Shown one piece after another: positions 12,332 through 22,766 of a DNA stretch of 64,000 nucleotides (its first letter is position 1; every line of letters begins with the position of its first letter). The notes under the pieces were generated by a model that saw only the letters and a list, made by a program, of their open reading frames with translations, made no database searches and had not been told where the DNA came from. This DNA is from Siderastrea radians. Its lineage: Eukaryota > Cnidaria > Anthozoa > Scleractinia > Rhizangiidae. Both the position numbers and the translations under genes were made by a program. The DNA lies in contig OZ024895.1 of the NCBI GenBank assembly GCA_964017195.1, positions 30,288,875-30,352,874 of the forward strand, written 5' to 3'.

Positions 12332-13382
12332 ATGAATACATTGCCAATAGTTTAAAGGCCACGACTAGAAGCAAACGAGGGCAGGGTGCCAGGAGGCGCG
12401 TACAGGCAAACGGCCAAATACCACGAAACTGGCAGCAGTTCCTGAGGAATGATGAAAACAAGCGAGAACTCTTCCAATTTCTGGCTCAGCGTGTGGTATC
12501 ATTGCAGGAGGAGAAACAAGTTATCACAAATAAAGGCAAGGAGATCCTTTGTACTCTTGCTCGTAACAACACTGCGAATCTGGCGCCATGTACGCATGAA
12601 GAAGCGGATACCAGGATGATTTTGCATGCCGCAGACGCAGTCCAAGAGTGTCATCGCAAGATTGTGCTACGGACAGTTGCCACCGACGTCCTTGTTTTAG
12701 CGATAGCACTTGCCAGGAGGCTCCAGGAGCAACAAGTTGAACTCTGGATTGCGATGGCAACTGGCTCTCATCTGCGTTACATTGCAGCACACGAGATATC
12801 AAACAGCCTGGGATCAGAGATGTCCAAGTCCCTACCAGTGTTCCACGCATTCACTAGATGCGATACGGTGTCCTGCTTCGCTGGGAGAGGCAAGAAGACC
12901 GCTTTTACAGTATGGAAGAGCTACCCAGCCGTCACAGATGCCTTCTTGCAGCTGGCGACAACGCCTACTCCTCTAGTCAGTGAAGCATGTCTGTTATATC
13001 TAGAACGGTTCGTCATTCTCTTGTACGACAGAACAAGCAACAAGGCAAATGTCAATGAAGCCAGGAAGCAGCTGTTTGCACAAAAAGGCAGAGCGCATGA
13101 TGCAATTCCACCAACTCGGGCGACCCTGTCACAACATACACACTGTTGGGGCCAAGCACGTACACCAAACCCTGATCTACCTTCGCCAGGCGATTGAGGC
13201 TGGATTTTCAAGGAAGGAGAATGGCAGCCTTTCTAGACGACGCTTCCAGACGTGACAAAGTCATGCAGAGAACTTCTCCGCTGTGGATGCAAGCTTGGGT
13301 GCACAGGAAGATGTTGCTGTGCTAAAGCGGCCCTGAAATGCACTGCTCTTTGCAGTTGCTGTGACGAATGCAATAACCGGTG
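12265..13382 (+). pseudogene. Decayed transposon ORF with Cys-rich tail
   Basis: The frame is open to 13197 and, past two in-frame stops (TGA at about 13195 and TAG at about 13231), continues the same protein to a Cys-rich end (R-C-G-C-K-L-G-C-T-G-R-C-C-C; C-T-A-L-C-S-C-C-D-E-C) stopping at 13382. Conserved-looking blocks are H-E-E-A-D-T-R-M-I-L-H-A-A-D-A, T-D-V-L-V-L-A, F-H-A-F-T-R-C-D-T-V-S-C-F-A-G-R-G-K-K-T-A and L-L-R-C-G-C-K. These blocks are familiar from multicopy cnidarian and arthropod proteins of unknown function. The start lies inside a (TA)n run, so the true N-terminus is lost. Its position between long TIRs makes it the likely transposon protein. I cannot assign a function. Confidence 0.7.
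12283..12330. repeat. (TA)n microsatellite
   Basis: About 23 TA units interrupt the 5' part of the transposon pseudogene and give an artificial Y-I-Y-I start to the reading frame. Confidence 0.95.
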
Positions 13383-13560
13383 ATTACATAGTAAGGGTCA
13401 ACATTGAATGTCTGACTCGACAATGATGAGAGTCGAATGAGTTTAGGATAACTAGAAAGACAGGTTGTGTACTAACAACTTCGAACGTGTGATCGTGTGA
13501 TGGCGACAGTTAGGTGGGACAAGTTTTAGGAACACGACGATTGCTTGCGTACGGCATAGT

Positions 13561-15185
13561 TTTTTTATCTTTATTAAATATAAACTGAAGTACAATACAG
13601 CGAAAGAAAATTTATAAATAAATATATGAATACAAAGAAAAAGATTATTTAACTGTTACATCAATATTTACACTAACATATGCTACCAAAAAAAAAAAAG
13701 AAAAAAACAGAGGCGAATACAGAGGGCGTTTCTAATTTGGTTACTGGAGGGGAGGTATGAAGTTGCTAACTATGAACGGTTGCCATTTTGATAGCTAGAT
13801 ATCTTTCAGTCATGCCATGATCATAGAACTGTAGTTTAAACAACTCAAAAAGTAAAAGCTCTTCTGTCAGACTGCATTTATAGATGAAGTACTTAGCTAT
13901 TAGCAGTGCTGAGCTTATAGCACCAGTTGGTGTTTACCAGATTGAACAGGTCCATAAAGAAGGGTTCTAACAGGTAGAGTTATGTTTTCATTGGTGATTT
14001 GTGACCACCAGGAGTAAAACTCTTTCCAGAATTTAACTGCGTGGGAGCATCTTAGCAGCATGTGTTCGAGTGTATGTCTTTCTTTTTTGCAGAGATAACA
14101 CAAATCATCTGACGTTAAATTGGCTTTTTTGAGCTTATCTTTAGTATAGATGATGTTCTGATTTATCTTGAATTGAAACATTGCCAGTTTTACGTTCTTA
14201 GTGAGTAAAAGGCCATTTATAGATGCTTGATAATTCAGACGGAACTATTCCATAACTGATAATTCGTGTTTCATTACTTGGTGGTGCGAGTTTATGGTTG
14301 ACGATGATCTTATGCAAGGCAGCGTTAGAAAAGTTCTCTTCACTATTGAACCAGTTTCGACGTGGAGTTTGTTTTTGCGTGGCAAGTAGCGAAAGTTTCC
14401 ATTTGCTTCTAACTGCGAGTAAAAGGCCATACTATGTTGTAAAGTTAGTTTTGATTGTGTATCGATCAATAAAGTTTTCGTATGTACGAAAGTTATTACC
14501 ACTGTCGTCTAAGAGGTGTTCTACTTTTTCAACACCACACTGGTACCAAGAGCTATGGAAGATCGGTTTTCCATCGATTTTCACATCTGTATTGTTCCAT
14601 ATTATAATTTTGCTTATGTCTACTTTGTCTTCATCACAGTTAGACATGCCTTTGTTGATCAGTTCCCAGTGTTTTAGTACTTCGAGGTAGAAAAGGGTAA
14701 TATTGTCTAGTGTTAATTGTTTACTTTTGTATGTGCATGACAGAAGGAATTTGAAGCCCGGCACCGAGGTGATGTCCCATGTAATCTGGAATGATTTTCC
14801 ACGGTGAGCTTATGTCGTTTTTAAACCTATTCACCCACGAGGCCTTTAAAGCTTTGTTCATGGAATCAAACTCCATCATCTTAAGCCCACCTTTGTCTTT
14901 ATCGCCGATCAGCGTGGTTTTTTAATTTTGTGGGGTTTACCTTCCCAGACAAAATCGAAGACAATTTTGTCTACTTTTTTTGCAAAATCCTCCGGTAATG
15001 ATAGCACCGAGGCGTTGTAGATTAGTAAGTAAGGCATAGTTGATACTGATTTCTGTAATAACAGCATTGAATGAGTAAGGTCGAACAGTAAGGTGGAACA
15101 AGTTTTGTGAAAACAATGATTGATTGTGTAAAGCATAGTTGTTACTGAGGTCTGTACTCAAAGGAACAAATGTGAACAAGTCCAT
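13561..15185 (-). pseudogene. L1/Tx1-like LINE, 3' fragment
   Basis: Frames on the minus strand, with shifts between them, give the carboxyl part of a LINE ORF2. First comes F-A-K-K-V-D-K-I-V-F-D-F-V-W-E-G-K-P (thumb region), then I-I-I-W-N-N-T-D-V-K-I-D-G-K-P-I-F-H-S-S-W-Y, then D-L-C-Y-L-C-K-K-E-R-H-T-L-E-H-M-L-L-R-C (zf-RVT zinc knuckle). The RT catalytic core is missing. The 3' end has an AATAAAG signal and a short poly-A at about 13560. Imperfect direct repeats of about 60 bp (13499-13560 and 15082-15140) flank it, longer than a usual target duplication. It is related to the LINE at 26.5-31.9 kb. Confidence 0.75.
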
Positions 15186-15875
15186 TCGTTCAGTGTATTA
15201 GTTGAGACTTCTTCAAGCCAATAAAAGGCAATACAGTTCTGAGATTAGTTTATGTTTTTATTACTATAAATCATAGTTTACGTTATTTGTAGCTGTTCCA
15301 AGTGAATCAAACGACTTAAACAAGTACTTACAGAAGTCCATTTGTCACTTCCGGTTCAAAATGGCGGCCATTTTGAAAATTCGCGTTGCATTTCTAACCA
15401 TATCGATCTTTTTAAATTTAAAAAATCAAATTTTCCTTTTAAAGACTGAAATCATTGTTACCAATAAAATTTAGTATTGTAAGGTCAAGAAAACAACATT
15501 TAATGGCACTAACATTAAAAATAAATTCTACTTCCGGTTCAAAATAGCGGCCTTTTTTAAAAATCATCATAACTCGGAAAAAAACGGTTTTTTCGGTGGC
15601 TCCATATCTACATCCGTTAACTACATAAAAAGGCCTCTCCATGCAAAATTTGATGCTTTTATCCAAAAGTGCACAATTTTTTCACATAACCGCCTGACTA
15701 TTTTTAAATAGAATAACATAGATCACTGATGCTTCATTTCCCCTGGCGCACGGACAGTCAAAATCGCAAAGATTAAATGATGTAAACCGCTAGTATTAAC
15801 TAGCATTGCACTTGTTGACTAAAGTGCACTGAAAACAACCTGTTATTTTTCTACACGACAAGTCTTTCCATAAGA

Positions 15876-15937
15876 AGCGGTACACTCTTTTGCTATGTAT
15901 CCAACGACACAAAAAAAAAACAATGAAAATCAGTCAA
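15876..15937 (-). pseudogene. Decayed EGF exon relic
   Basis: On the plus strand this stretch can be aligned by eye with the 3' half of the array exons (tgctatgtatccaacgacac, then a run of A, then caatgaaaatca). It contains a poly-A slip and many substitutions, and no donor survives. I read it as an old dead EGF exon between the array and the older exons at 7-11 kb. Confidence 0.5.
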
Positions 15938-16875
15938 AGGAAATAGACGTTTCCTTTGCAAACAACCAAGCAGAGTATATAGACATTGACAAATATTATT
16001 TTAAATTCTCCATGCTAGCAATTTTGCTGGCTTTACTATCTGTTCAAAAAGAATTTTAGAGTAACATATACAATACATCAGCTAACGCTACGTCAGTTCA
16101 GCTGTTCGGTGTCGATTATTTCATCATGTTCAATATTGTTGGTCATTTTGCTTCCATAGTTACGATAAGAAAAAAAACCGAACGACATGTGAAGCTAGAC
16201 TTGAATAGAATGCTACATCTCGAGTGTTCTGGCGTTCTCCATGGCGAACAAGTTAATGGATCATGGCCGCCGCGCAGGCGCACTTGCACCAAATTCAGTT
16301 TTAGATTTTTTAAAGGCGATCAAATTCTCAACAAAGAAATAAGTGGAATTTTGTCGTACCTTGGTTTTTTCGTCCTTCCCAAGACAGAACAATCAATATT
16401 TCCAAGGTCCAAAAGTCTTAAGACGAAGACGGCCATATCTAGAAACAGTGCAACTGTATTATTGTTGCTTTTAAAGTTTCTTCACACTTCCTGGATAACT
16501 TTTATACCATGTATGGCACATCAATGCACAGGCAGCCCAAACTCAAAATGAAAATACGATCGAGTTATATGACCTTCGCCATAGGACTTTGTATGGGAAA
16601 TTCACTTTGGTTTTCAAAATGCTAAAATAAAGTTATGAATGTGGAAATAGACTTCACTTTCCTTAACATGGGGATGTCTATGTGTCGTGTGTAATTTGGG
16701 CGCAATTTGTGGCCGTTTTAGGCGAGTTTTAGTTTGGTGTTGTTCGCAGTGTTGTTTCTCTACTTAAAACGAAGGAAGGCAGGTGACTGGAGACGACCAA
16801 GCCCAACAAATCGCTCTCGTATCACAACGCAACGCAGAGGATCGCCATAAAAGCACCATATTCATAACGCCACGT

Positions 16876-17168
16876 AATTTCTTCATCCCATTCAGCCTTC
16901 ACGGCGATCGAACGGCAATTCGGTTCTGAGAAAATTCGAAAAACATTTAGCTATCGGGGATCTTCCCGTGCACTGGGCTTCTGGCGTGGACACGGAATTG
17001 ACCAATGAGAGTGCAGAATGTAATCTGAGCCCGTGCAGCCTGCAGCGGCCGTGTCCACGCCAAAAGCCCAGCGCACAGGAAGGTCGCCGGTAGCTGAATT
17101 CTTTTCAAATTTTCTCAGACCAAAATTGCCGTTCGATCACCGTGAAGGCTAAATAGGATGTAGAAATT
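16876..17168. repeat. Foldback (palindromic) MITE
   Basis: Two arms of about 120 bp (16876-16995 and 17049-17168) are inverted copies, for example cggcgatcgaacggcaatt against its reverse complement, and gcgtggacacgg against ccgtgtccacgc, separated by about 53 bp. No coding capacity. Confidence 0.85.
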
Positions 17169-17977
17169 GAAAAACGGGCAAAATACTTATGATTTCCTAT
17201 GCTCCTGACATCCAGAAATACCGACGAAGTGAAAAGTTTATAAACCTTTTCACCGAAGCCAACATCAGCTGCTGCGATGTTGAAAATGTTCAATTTTATA
17301 TTCATCTTACATGACAGCCTTAAGTTTCACTTGGAGGACCGCTGTACAGCTTGAACTTCCTGTCACCAAGCGGTGTGGCAATATGGCTGTTGATTGCGCA
17401 ATTCTTAAATAACCAGAAAACTTAGTAGGTTGTTTTTCTTTTGAACTTGCTTTTTGATTTGAATGTGTGTTAGACACTATAGTCTAATCGCTTAATAGTA
17501 GATTTTACAGTTTTCGACTAATTCACTTAAACGAATATAAAAACTGTGAGTGCCCACATATCGAGCCGCTGACTGTATGAAATTGTTCGCCATGCGGTAT
17601 TATTATTATAGTTTGATTATTCTCCTCGCTTTTTTTTCTTTTGTTGAAACAAACGAAACGTGCCAAATAAGTTTGTCAACGCTTGCAATACTGTCTGGAG
17701 GCATGCCTGTCAAGGAAAATCTCGCGCTGTGATAGGCTAATTTGTGGAAAAGGTTTCTTCGGTGTCTACGGGTAGGCCCGTCACCGTATAAACTTCGCTT
17801 CTTATGCTACCTTATCATGAATTATGAGCTAGATTACGATATCCCTAGTGACTAATAAATACTTCCTTTCTCACCCCCACCTTCCACCACCCAAAGTCCC
17901 TTAGGGCACTGCAGGGAAAAAGAACTGGTTGTGAACGACTGCAAATGGTTAATAATAATTTATGTAATATTTCTCAC

Positions 17978-18020
17978 CGACAGAACAGTTTTTGCCTGTG
18001 TATCCGGTGACACAATCATT
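17978..18020 (-). pseudogene. Truncated EGF exon (3' half only)
   Basis: After a normal-looking GTGAG donor on the gene strand, about 40 bp match the last part of an array exon ([12 protein letters not shown]). The match then runs into AT-rich sequence like the microsatellite upstream of copies F, H and J. The first four cysteines are gone, so the exon was truncated by a deletion between exon and intron microsatellite. Confidence 0.75.
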
Positions 18021-18487
18021 AATTATCATAATAATGATAATAATAAAGAAAAAGAAAGATGAACGTCAGATGCAAAACTGAGATAAACAACCAATAGCAG
18101 TTTTAAGTAATTAAAAAGAGACTTTTTCCAAAATGTGAGGTAAAGATAAGTTTCTTCGAAACATACCAAAACAGTTACATATACAAAAAAGTATACTTGA
18201 GGAAAGAACAAGTTGTAAAGACTGGAATTAGTCAATAATAAAACCATGTCTAAGTTATAATATAAAAGGGAATGTTGACCAACAAATGCAAAACTAACAT
18301 AACAAGCCAATCGCTATTTCAAGTTGTTCAACCAAAGATAAGTCAACCTGTACACAAAACATGAGGTAAAGAAAAGGTTTATAAAACCTACAAAAAAAAG
18401 AACAACCAAAAGCAAGAAAACAACGGAAAAAGTAAAAAGGGGTTGTGGAGGCTTCAAGAAGGCAACAGTAAGTGCGATTTTCCTCAC

Positions 18488-18601
18488 CGATGGAGCAGTT
18501 TTTGCCTGTGTACCCGGCGACACAATCACAGTGGAAATCATTGACTTCATCTGTACAATTTCCACCATTCTGGCATGGCTGTTCAGCACAATCATCAATG
18601 T
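18488..18601 (-). CDS. EGF-domain exon, array copy E
   Basis: A 114-bp phase 1-1 exon with donor GTGAG. AEQ subtype, V-N-D-F-H, V-A-G-Y-T-G, ending C-S-I-G. It is the most 3' intact member of the recently expanded array. Confidence 0.86.
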
Positions 18602-18831
18602 CTGAGTTATGACAAAAAAAGGGGTGTTGGCCGACAGATGCAAAACTAATATAACGAGCCAATAGCTGTTTTGAGTAATTCAACCAAAGATTAGTTCAAC
18701 TGTCACGAAACATAAAACAAAGAGAAGTTATATAAAACCTACAAAAGCAACAACAAAAACATTAAGAAAACAAGAGGGAAAAAATAGTGTGGAGAATTCA
18801 AGAAGTCGATAATAAATGTGATCTTCCTCAC

Positions 18832-18945
18832 CGATGGAACAGTTTTTGCCTGTGTATCCGGGAACGCAATCACAATGGAAATCATTAACCTTATCTGTAC
18901 AATTTCCACCATTCTGGCATGGCTGTCCAGCACAGTCATCAATGT
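18832..18945 (-). CDS. EGF-domain exon, array copy F
   Basis: A 114-bp phase 1-1 exon with donor GTGAG. A-G-Q subtype with D-K-V-N-D-F-H and V-P-G-Y-T-G. The (ATG/CAT)n and (CAA)n microsatellite directly upstream of the acceptor has grown to about 70 bp, which leaves an unusual branch/pyrimidine region. Confidence 0.85.
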
Positions 18946-18961
18946 CTGAGTTACAACAACA

Positions 18962-18976
18962 ACAATAATAATAATA

Positions 18977-19029
<53 letters not shown>
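18962..19029. repeat. (CAA)n/(TGA)n microsatellite at an acceptor
   Basis: About 20 TGA units and short CAA/TAA runs lie directly upstream (gene strand) of EGF exon F. Similar shorter tracts sit at the same place before copies H and J, so the tract was copied with the exon unit. Confidence 0.9.
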
Positions 19030-19314
19030 AAAAAAAAAGAAGAACGTCAGATGCAAAACTGACATAAACAACCAATAGCAGTTTTTAGTAATTAAACAAA
19101 AGACTTTTCCAAGATGTGAGGTAAAAGATAAGTTTTTTTTCAAAACATATTGAAACAGTTATATGTACAAACAAAGTATACTTCAGGAAAGAACAAATTG
19201 TTAAGACTGTAAATAGTCTGTCTGAGTTATAAATAAAAAAGGGAATGTTGACCAACAGATGCAAAACTAATATAACAAGCCAATAGCTGTTGCAAGTAAT
19301 TCAACCAAAGATAA

Positions 19315-19558
19315 CGGGGTTAGTTTCTAAAGAAACTATGGTGCTGCGTCGGTGGGGACGTGAAAGACAAAATGTTGGATTTATCAACTGAGTTGGTAAG
19401 GTAGATTGGCCACCGTAAAGAGATTGAAAGCTGACGTTTCGAGCGTTAGCCCTTCGTCAGAGCAAATCGACGAAGGGCTGACGCTCGAAACGTCAGCTTT
19501 CAATCTCTTTACGGTGGCCAATCTACCTTATCAACTCAGTTGATAAATCCAAAATTTT
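19315..19558. mobile_element. Palindromic terminal fragment of a Penelope-like element
   Basis: An inverted repeat of about 75-bp arms (centre near 19466) carries cgacgaagggct, gctcgaaacgtcagc and ttacggtggcc in both orientations. The flanking intron is duplicated (caaccaaagata on both sides), marking an insertion. The tgacgaagggc...gctcgaaacgtc core is the terminal motif of Penelope-like families seen often in cnidarians and resembles a minimal hammerhead ribozyme. Confidence 0.65.
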
Positions 19559-19729
19559 GTCAACCAAAGATAAGTCAACCTGTACACAAAACATGAGGTA
19601 AGGAAAAGATTTATAAAACCTGCAACAAAAAGAACAACAAAAAGAAAACCAAAAGTAAGAAAACAAGGGGAAAACTAAAAAGGAATTGTGGAGGCTTCGA
19701 GAAGGCAATAGCCAATGTGATTTTCTCAC

Positions 19730-19843
19730 CGATGGAGCAGTTTTTGCCTGTGTATCCGGGGACACAATCACAGTGGAAATTATTCACTTCATCTGTGCAA
19801 TTTCCACCATTCTGGCATGGCTGTTCAACACAATCATCAATGT
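19730..19843 (-). CDS. EGF-domain exon, array copy G
   Basis: A 114-bp phase 1-1 exon with donor GTGAG. C-V-E-Q-P-C start, V-N-N-F-H, V-P-G-Y-T-G. It pairs with copies E and I as the AEQ-like member of a two-exon repeat unit. Confidence 0.85.
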
Positions 19844-20071
19844 CTGAGTAATAACAAAAGAAGGGATTTTGACCGACAGACGAAAAACTGGTATAACAAA
19901 CCAATAGCTGTTTTGAGTAATTCAACCAAAGATTACTTCAACTTTCACGAAACATAAAACAAAGACAAGTTTTATAAAAACTACAAAAACGACAACAAAA
20001 ACATTAAGAAAACAAGAGGGAAAAATGCTGTGGAGGATTCAAGAAGTCAAAAATAAATGTGTTTTCCTCAC

Positions 20072-20185
20072 CGATGGAACAGTTTTTGCCTGTGTGTCCG
20101 GGAACACAATCACAATGGAAATCGTTAACCTCATCTGTACAATTTCCACCATTCTGGCATGGCTGTCCAGTACAGTCATCAATGT
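20072..20185 (-). CDS. EGF-domain exon, array copy H
   Basis: A 114-bp phase 1-1 exon with donor GTGAG. It has C-T-G-Q-P-C, and V-P-G-H-T-G with H in place of Y. An (AAT)n tract, the insertion site of the Penelope-like element, lies immediately upstream on the gene strand. Confidence 0.85.
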
Positions 20186-20204
20186 CTGAGTTACAATAAT
20201 AATG

Positions 20205-20242
<38 letters not shown>

Positions 20243-20245
20243 TAT

Positions 20246-21470
20246 AAGTAAAGGTTTCGTTATACAAAAACAAGCAAAAATCAACGCTGGTAAAATCGAA
20301 CGACGTTTCGGTGTCGTCATGACGCCATTTTCAAGTTCAAAAATGATTCAAATAAACTGTCAGGAATCCATTGAAGATACTCTTGAGCGTGAAGGCAAAA
20401 TGCCTTCATTTTACAAGAGGTACGTCGATGACACACTGACCATAATGCCGGACACAACATCAGCGGCTACTTTTCTTCAGGTCCTTAACAACTGTCACTC
20501 TTCAGTGAAGTTCACCATGGAAACAGAGAGCAATGGTATGCTTCCTTTTCTTGGTATGCAGCTACTGAATAGAGCCCCTCAAATCGAGACCAAGGTTTAC
20601 ATAAAACCTGCAAACACGGGACTCTTGCTCCACTACCAGAGCCATGTCGATATGCGCTATAAACGTGGGCTGTTGAAAACCATGCTCGATCGTGCGTATC
20701 GCTTATCGGCCTGTTGGTCTTATTTTTCTGAAGAATGTGACCGACTGAGAGTTATCTTTTCCCGGCTGAAATATCCTCATCATCTTATCGGTAATACCAT
20801 CAAGATTTTTGTTGCTTCAAAGGCCGAAGACCAGCAACAAATACCTGCCCCTGTAGATAGCCCAACAGTTCGAATAGTCCTACCCTTCAAAGACCAGGTT
20901 TCGGCAGACTTCGTGCGCAAACAACTCAAAGACCTAAGCCAGAATACTCACACAGCCATTCAACCTGTTTTCGTTAGCAACAAGATCGAACAGGAACTTA
21001 AAGTGCAGGAGAAAAAACCGCCTATTGTAAAGCAGCAGTGTGTAGTTTACAGATTTCAATGTGACTTGTGCGATGCAAGTTATGTAGGGTACTCACTCAG
21101 GCATTTACACCAGCGTGTGAATGAGCACAAAAACCTATCATCATCTATTGGCAAGCACTATAGTGACAAACACTGTATTGTCCCGAAAGACCTTGACAAA
21201 CAGTTTTTCGTCCTAAAGAAGTGTCGGAATAAGTTTGATTGTTTAGTGCACGAAATGTTGCTAATTAGAGAATTGACACCATCTCTTAATGTCCAATCGG
21301 ACTCAATTCGAGCTAAGCTATTTGCGTGACTCTGCATTAATCATTTATGTTAATCTCCAGCTACTATTCCTGACAGTTTATTTGAATCATTTTTGAACTT
21401 GAAAATGGCGTCATGACGACACCGAAACGTCGTTCGATTTTACCAGCGTTGATTTTTACTTGTTTTTAAT
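20246..21470 (+). mobile_element. Penelope-like element with long inverted ends
   Basis: A 5'-truncated RT/GIY-YIG unit is flanked by near-perfect inverted repeats of about 95 bp (about 20262-20370 and 21362-21463), sharing tggtaaaatcgaacgacg and gcgtcatgacgacacc in opposite orientation. Both sides abut (AAT)n tracts (20191-20245 and 21467-21491), so it inserted into a microsatellite in the intron between EGF copies H and I. Penelope-like elements often carry such inverted pseudo-LTRs. Confidence 0.8.
20370..21329 (+). CDS. Penelope-like RT (C-terminal half) plus GIY-YIG nuclease
   Basis: The intact frame encodes the RT C motif F-Y-K-R-Y-V-D-D-T-L, then F-T-M-E-T-E-S-N-G-M-L-P-F-L-G (following RT segment), R-Y-K-R-G-L-L-K-T-M-L-D-R-A-Y-R-L-S, a linker, and a GIY-YIG domain: V-V-Y-R-F-Q-C-D-L-C-D-A-S-Y-V-G-Y-S (with the CxxC insertion), L-H-Q-R-V-N-E-H-K. 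The terminal E (V-H-E-M-L-L-I-R-E-L) would be the catalytic Glu. Upstream RT motifs A and B are absent, so it is 5'-truncated, though without stops or shifts. The open frame begins in the microsatellite at 20202; the element's own coding starts after the inverted repeat. Confidence 0.8.
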   Translation: MEDTLEREGKMPSFYKRYVDDTLTIMPDTTSAATFLQVLNNCHSSVKFTMETESNGMLPFLGMQLLNRAPQIETKVYIKPANTGLLLHYQSHVDMRYKRGLLKTMLDRAYRLSACWSYFSEECDRLRVIFSRLKYPHHLIGNTIKIFVASKAEDQQQIPAPVDSPTVRIVLPFKDQVSADFVRKQLKDLSQNTHTAIQPVFVSNKIEQELKVQEKKPPIVKQQCVVYRFQCDLCDASYVGYSLRHLHQRVNEHKNLSSSIGKHYSDKHCIVPKDLDKQFFVLKKCRNKFDCLVHEMLLIRELTPSLNVQSDSIRAKLFA

Positions 21471-21847
21471 AATAATAATAATAATAATAATTTTTTTTTC
21501 AAAACATACCTAAAGAGTTACATATGCAAAAAAAGAATACCTGAGGAAAGAACGAGTTGTAAAGAACGGAATAATTCAATAATAAAACCACGTCTAAATT
21601 ATAATAAAAAAGGGAATGTTGACTAACAGATGCAAAACTAATTAAATATCACAAGCCAATAGCTGTTACAAGTAATTCAACCAAAGATTAGTCAAATTGT
21701 TCACTAAACATGAGGTAAAGAAACGTTTTATAAAACCTACAAAAAGAAGCCAAAACAACAAGATAACCAAAAGCAAGAAAACAAGGCAGGAAAAAAACGG
21801 AGTTGTGGAGGCTTGGAGAAGGCACTAGTAAATGTGATTTTCCTTAC

Positions 21848-21961
21848 CGATGGAGCAGTTTTTTCCTGTGTATCCGGGGACACAATCACAGTGGAAATTA
21901 TTGACTTCGTCTGTACAATTTCCACCATTCTGGCATGGCTGTTCAGCACAATCATCAATGT
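21848..21961 (-). CDS. EGF-domain exon, array copy I
   Basis: A 114-bp phase 1-1 exon with donor GTAAG. AEQ subtype with V-N-N-F-H and V-P-G-Y-T-G. It is separated from copy H by an intron that contains a Penelope-like element. Confidence 0.85.
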
Positions 21962-22170
21962 CTGAGTTATAACAAAAAAAGGAAAAACTGGTATAACGAA
22001 CCAATAGCTGTTTTGAGTAATTCAACCGAAGATTAGTTCAACTGTCACGAAAATAAAGCAAAGACAAGTTTTATAAAACCTACAAAAACAACAACAAAGC
22101 ATTAAGAAAACAGGAGGGGAAAATGGAGTGGAGGATTCAAGAAGTCAAAAATAAATGTGATTTTCCTCAC

Positions 22171-22284
22171 CGATGGAACAGTTTTTGCCTGTGTATCCGG
22201 GAACGCAATCACAATGGAAATCATTAACCTCATCTGTACAATTTCCACCATTCTGGCATGGCTGTCCAGCACATTCATCAATGA
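22171..22284 (-). CDS. EGF-domain exon, array copy J (calcium site altered)
   Basis: A 114-bp phase 1-1 exon with donor GTGAG. A base change next to the acceptor makes the first codon V, giving V-I-D-E-C instead of D-I-D-D-C. The first aspartate of the calcium site is therefore lost if this copy is spliced in. The rest is the V-P-G-Y-T-G subtype with all six cysteines. Confidence 0.82.
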
Positions 22285-22766
22285 CTGAGTTACAATAATA
22301 ATGATAATAATAATAAAAGAGGAAAGATGTACGTCAGATGCAAAACTGACGTAAACAGCTATTATTAGTTTTAAGTTATTAAACAGAAGACTTTTCCAGA
22401 ATGTAAGGTAAGATAAGTTTTTTCAAAACATACTAAAACAGTTACATGTACAAACAAGTATGTACTTGAGGAAAGAACAAGTTGAAAAGACTGGAATAAG
22501 TCAATAATAAAACCACGTCTAAGTTATAATAAACAAGGGAATGTTGACCAACAGATGCAAAACTAATAAAAAAAGCCAATAGCTCTTACAAGTAATTCAA
22601 CCAAAGATTAGTCAAATTGTACACAAAACATGAGGTAAAGAAACGTTTTGCAAAACCGACAAAAAGAAAACGACAACAAGATAACCAAAAGCAAGAAAAC
22701 AAGACAGGAAAAAAAAAAGAGTTGTGAAGGCTTCGAGAAGGGAATAGGAAATGTGATTTTCCTCAC

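Larger units (their letters stand above)
11690..15698. mobile_element. TIR DNA transposon with a later LINE insertion
   Basis: Both ends begin GTCAGGCGGTTATG. The terminal inverted repeats can be followed for more than 120 bp (11690-11815 and 15565-15698), including aattgtgcac, aaaagcat and gatatggagccac in inverse order. A TA dinucleotide flanks each end, and inner copies of cttccggttcaaaatggcgg-type sequence extend the symmetry. Inside are a decayed ORF with a Cys-rich tail (12.3-13.4 kb) and an unrelated LINE fragment (13.56-15.19 kb). Without the LINE it would be about 2.4 kb. I do not recognise the superfamily. Confidence 0.7.
15700..17970. other. Intron without gene; foldback element inside
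   Basis: Apart from the EGF relic near 15.9 kb and the foldback at 16.88-17.17 kb I find no gene. A 141-codon open frame at 16126-16551 has no recognisable domain and composition like its surroundings, so I do not call it. Confidence 0.5.

Noticed and set aside
16126..16551. 141-codon open frame on the plus strand
   Set aside because: No recognisable domain, no splice context, and composition like the surrounding intron.
18728..19143. Poly-His / poly-Ile frames
   Set aside because: They are read-through of microsatellites next to EGF exons, in intron sequence.
20202..20370. Methionine at 20202 as start of the Penelope-like protein
   Set aside because: The first residues are translation of the (AAT)n target and the inverted repeat; the RT part begins later.
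21390..21430. Hammerhead-like core in the inverted ends of the 20.2-21.5 kb element
   Set aside because: TGACGA and GAAAC are present, but the leading C is changed and there is no stem II, so it is at best a degenerate relative.
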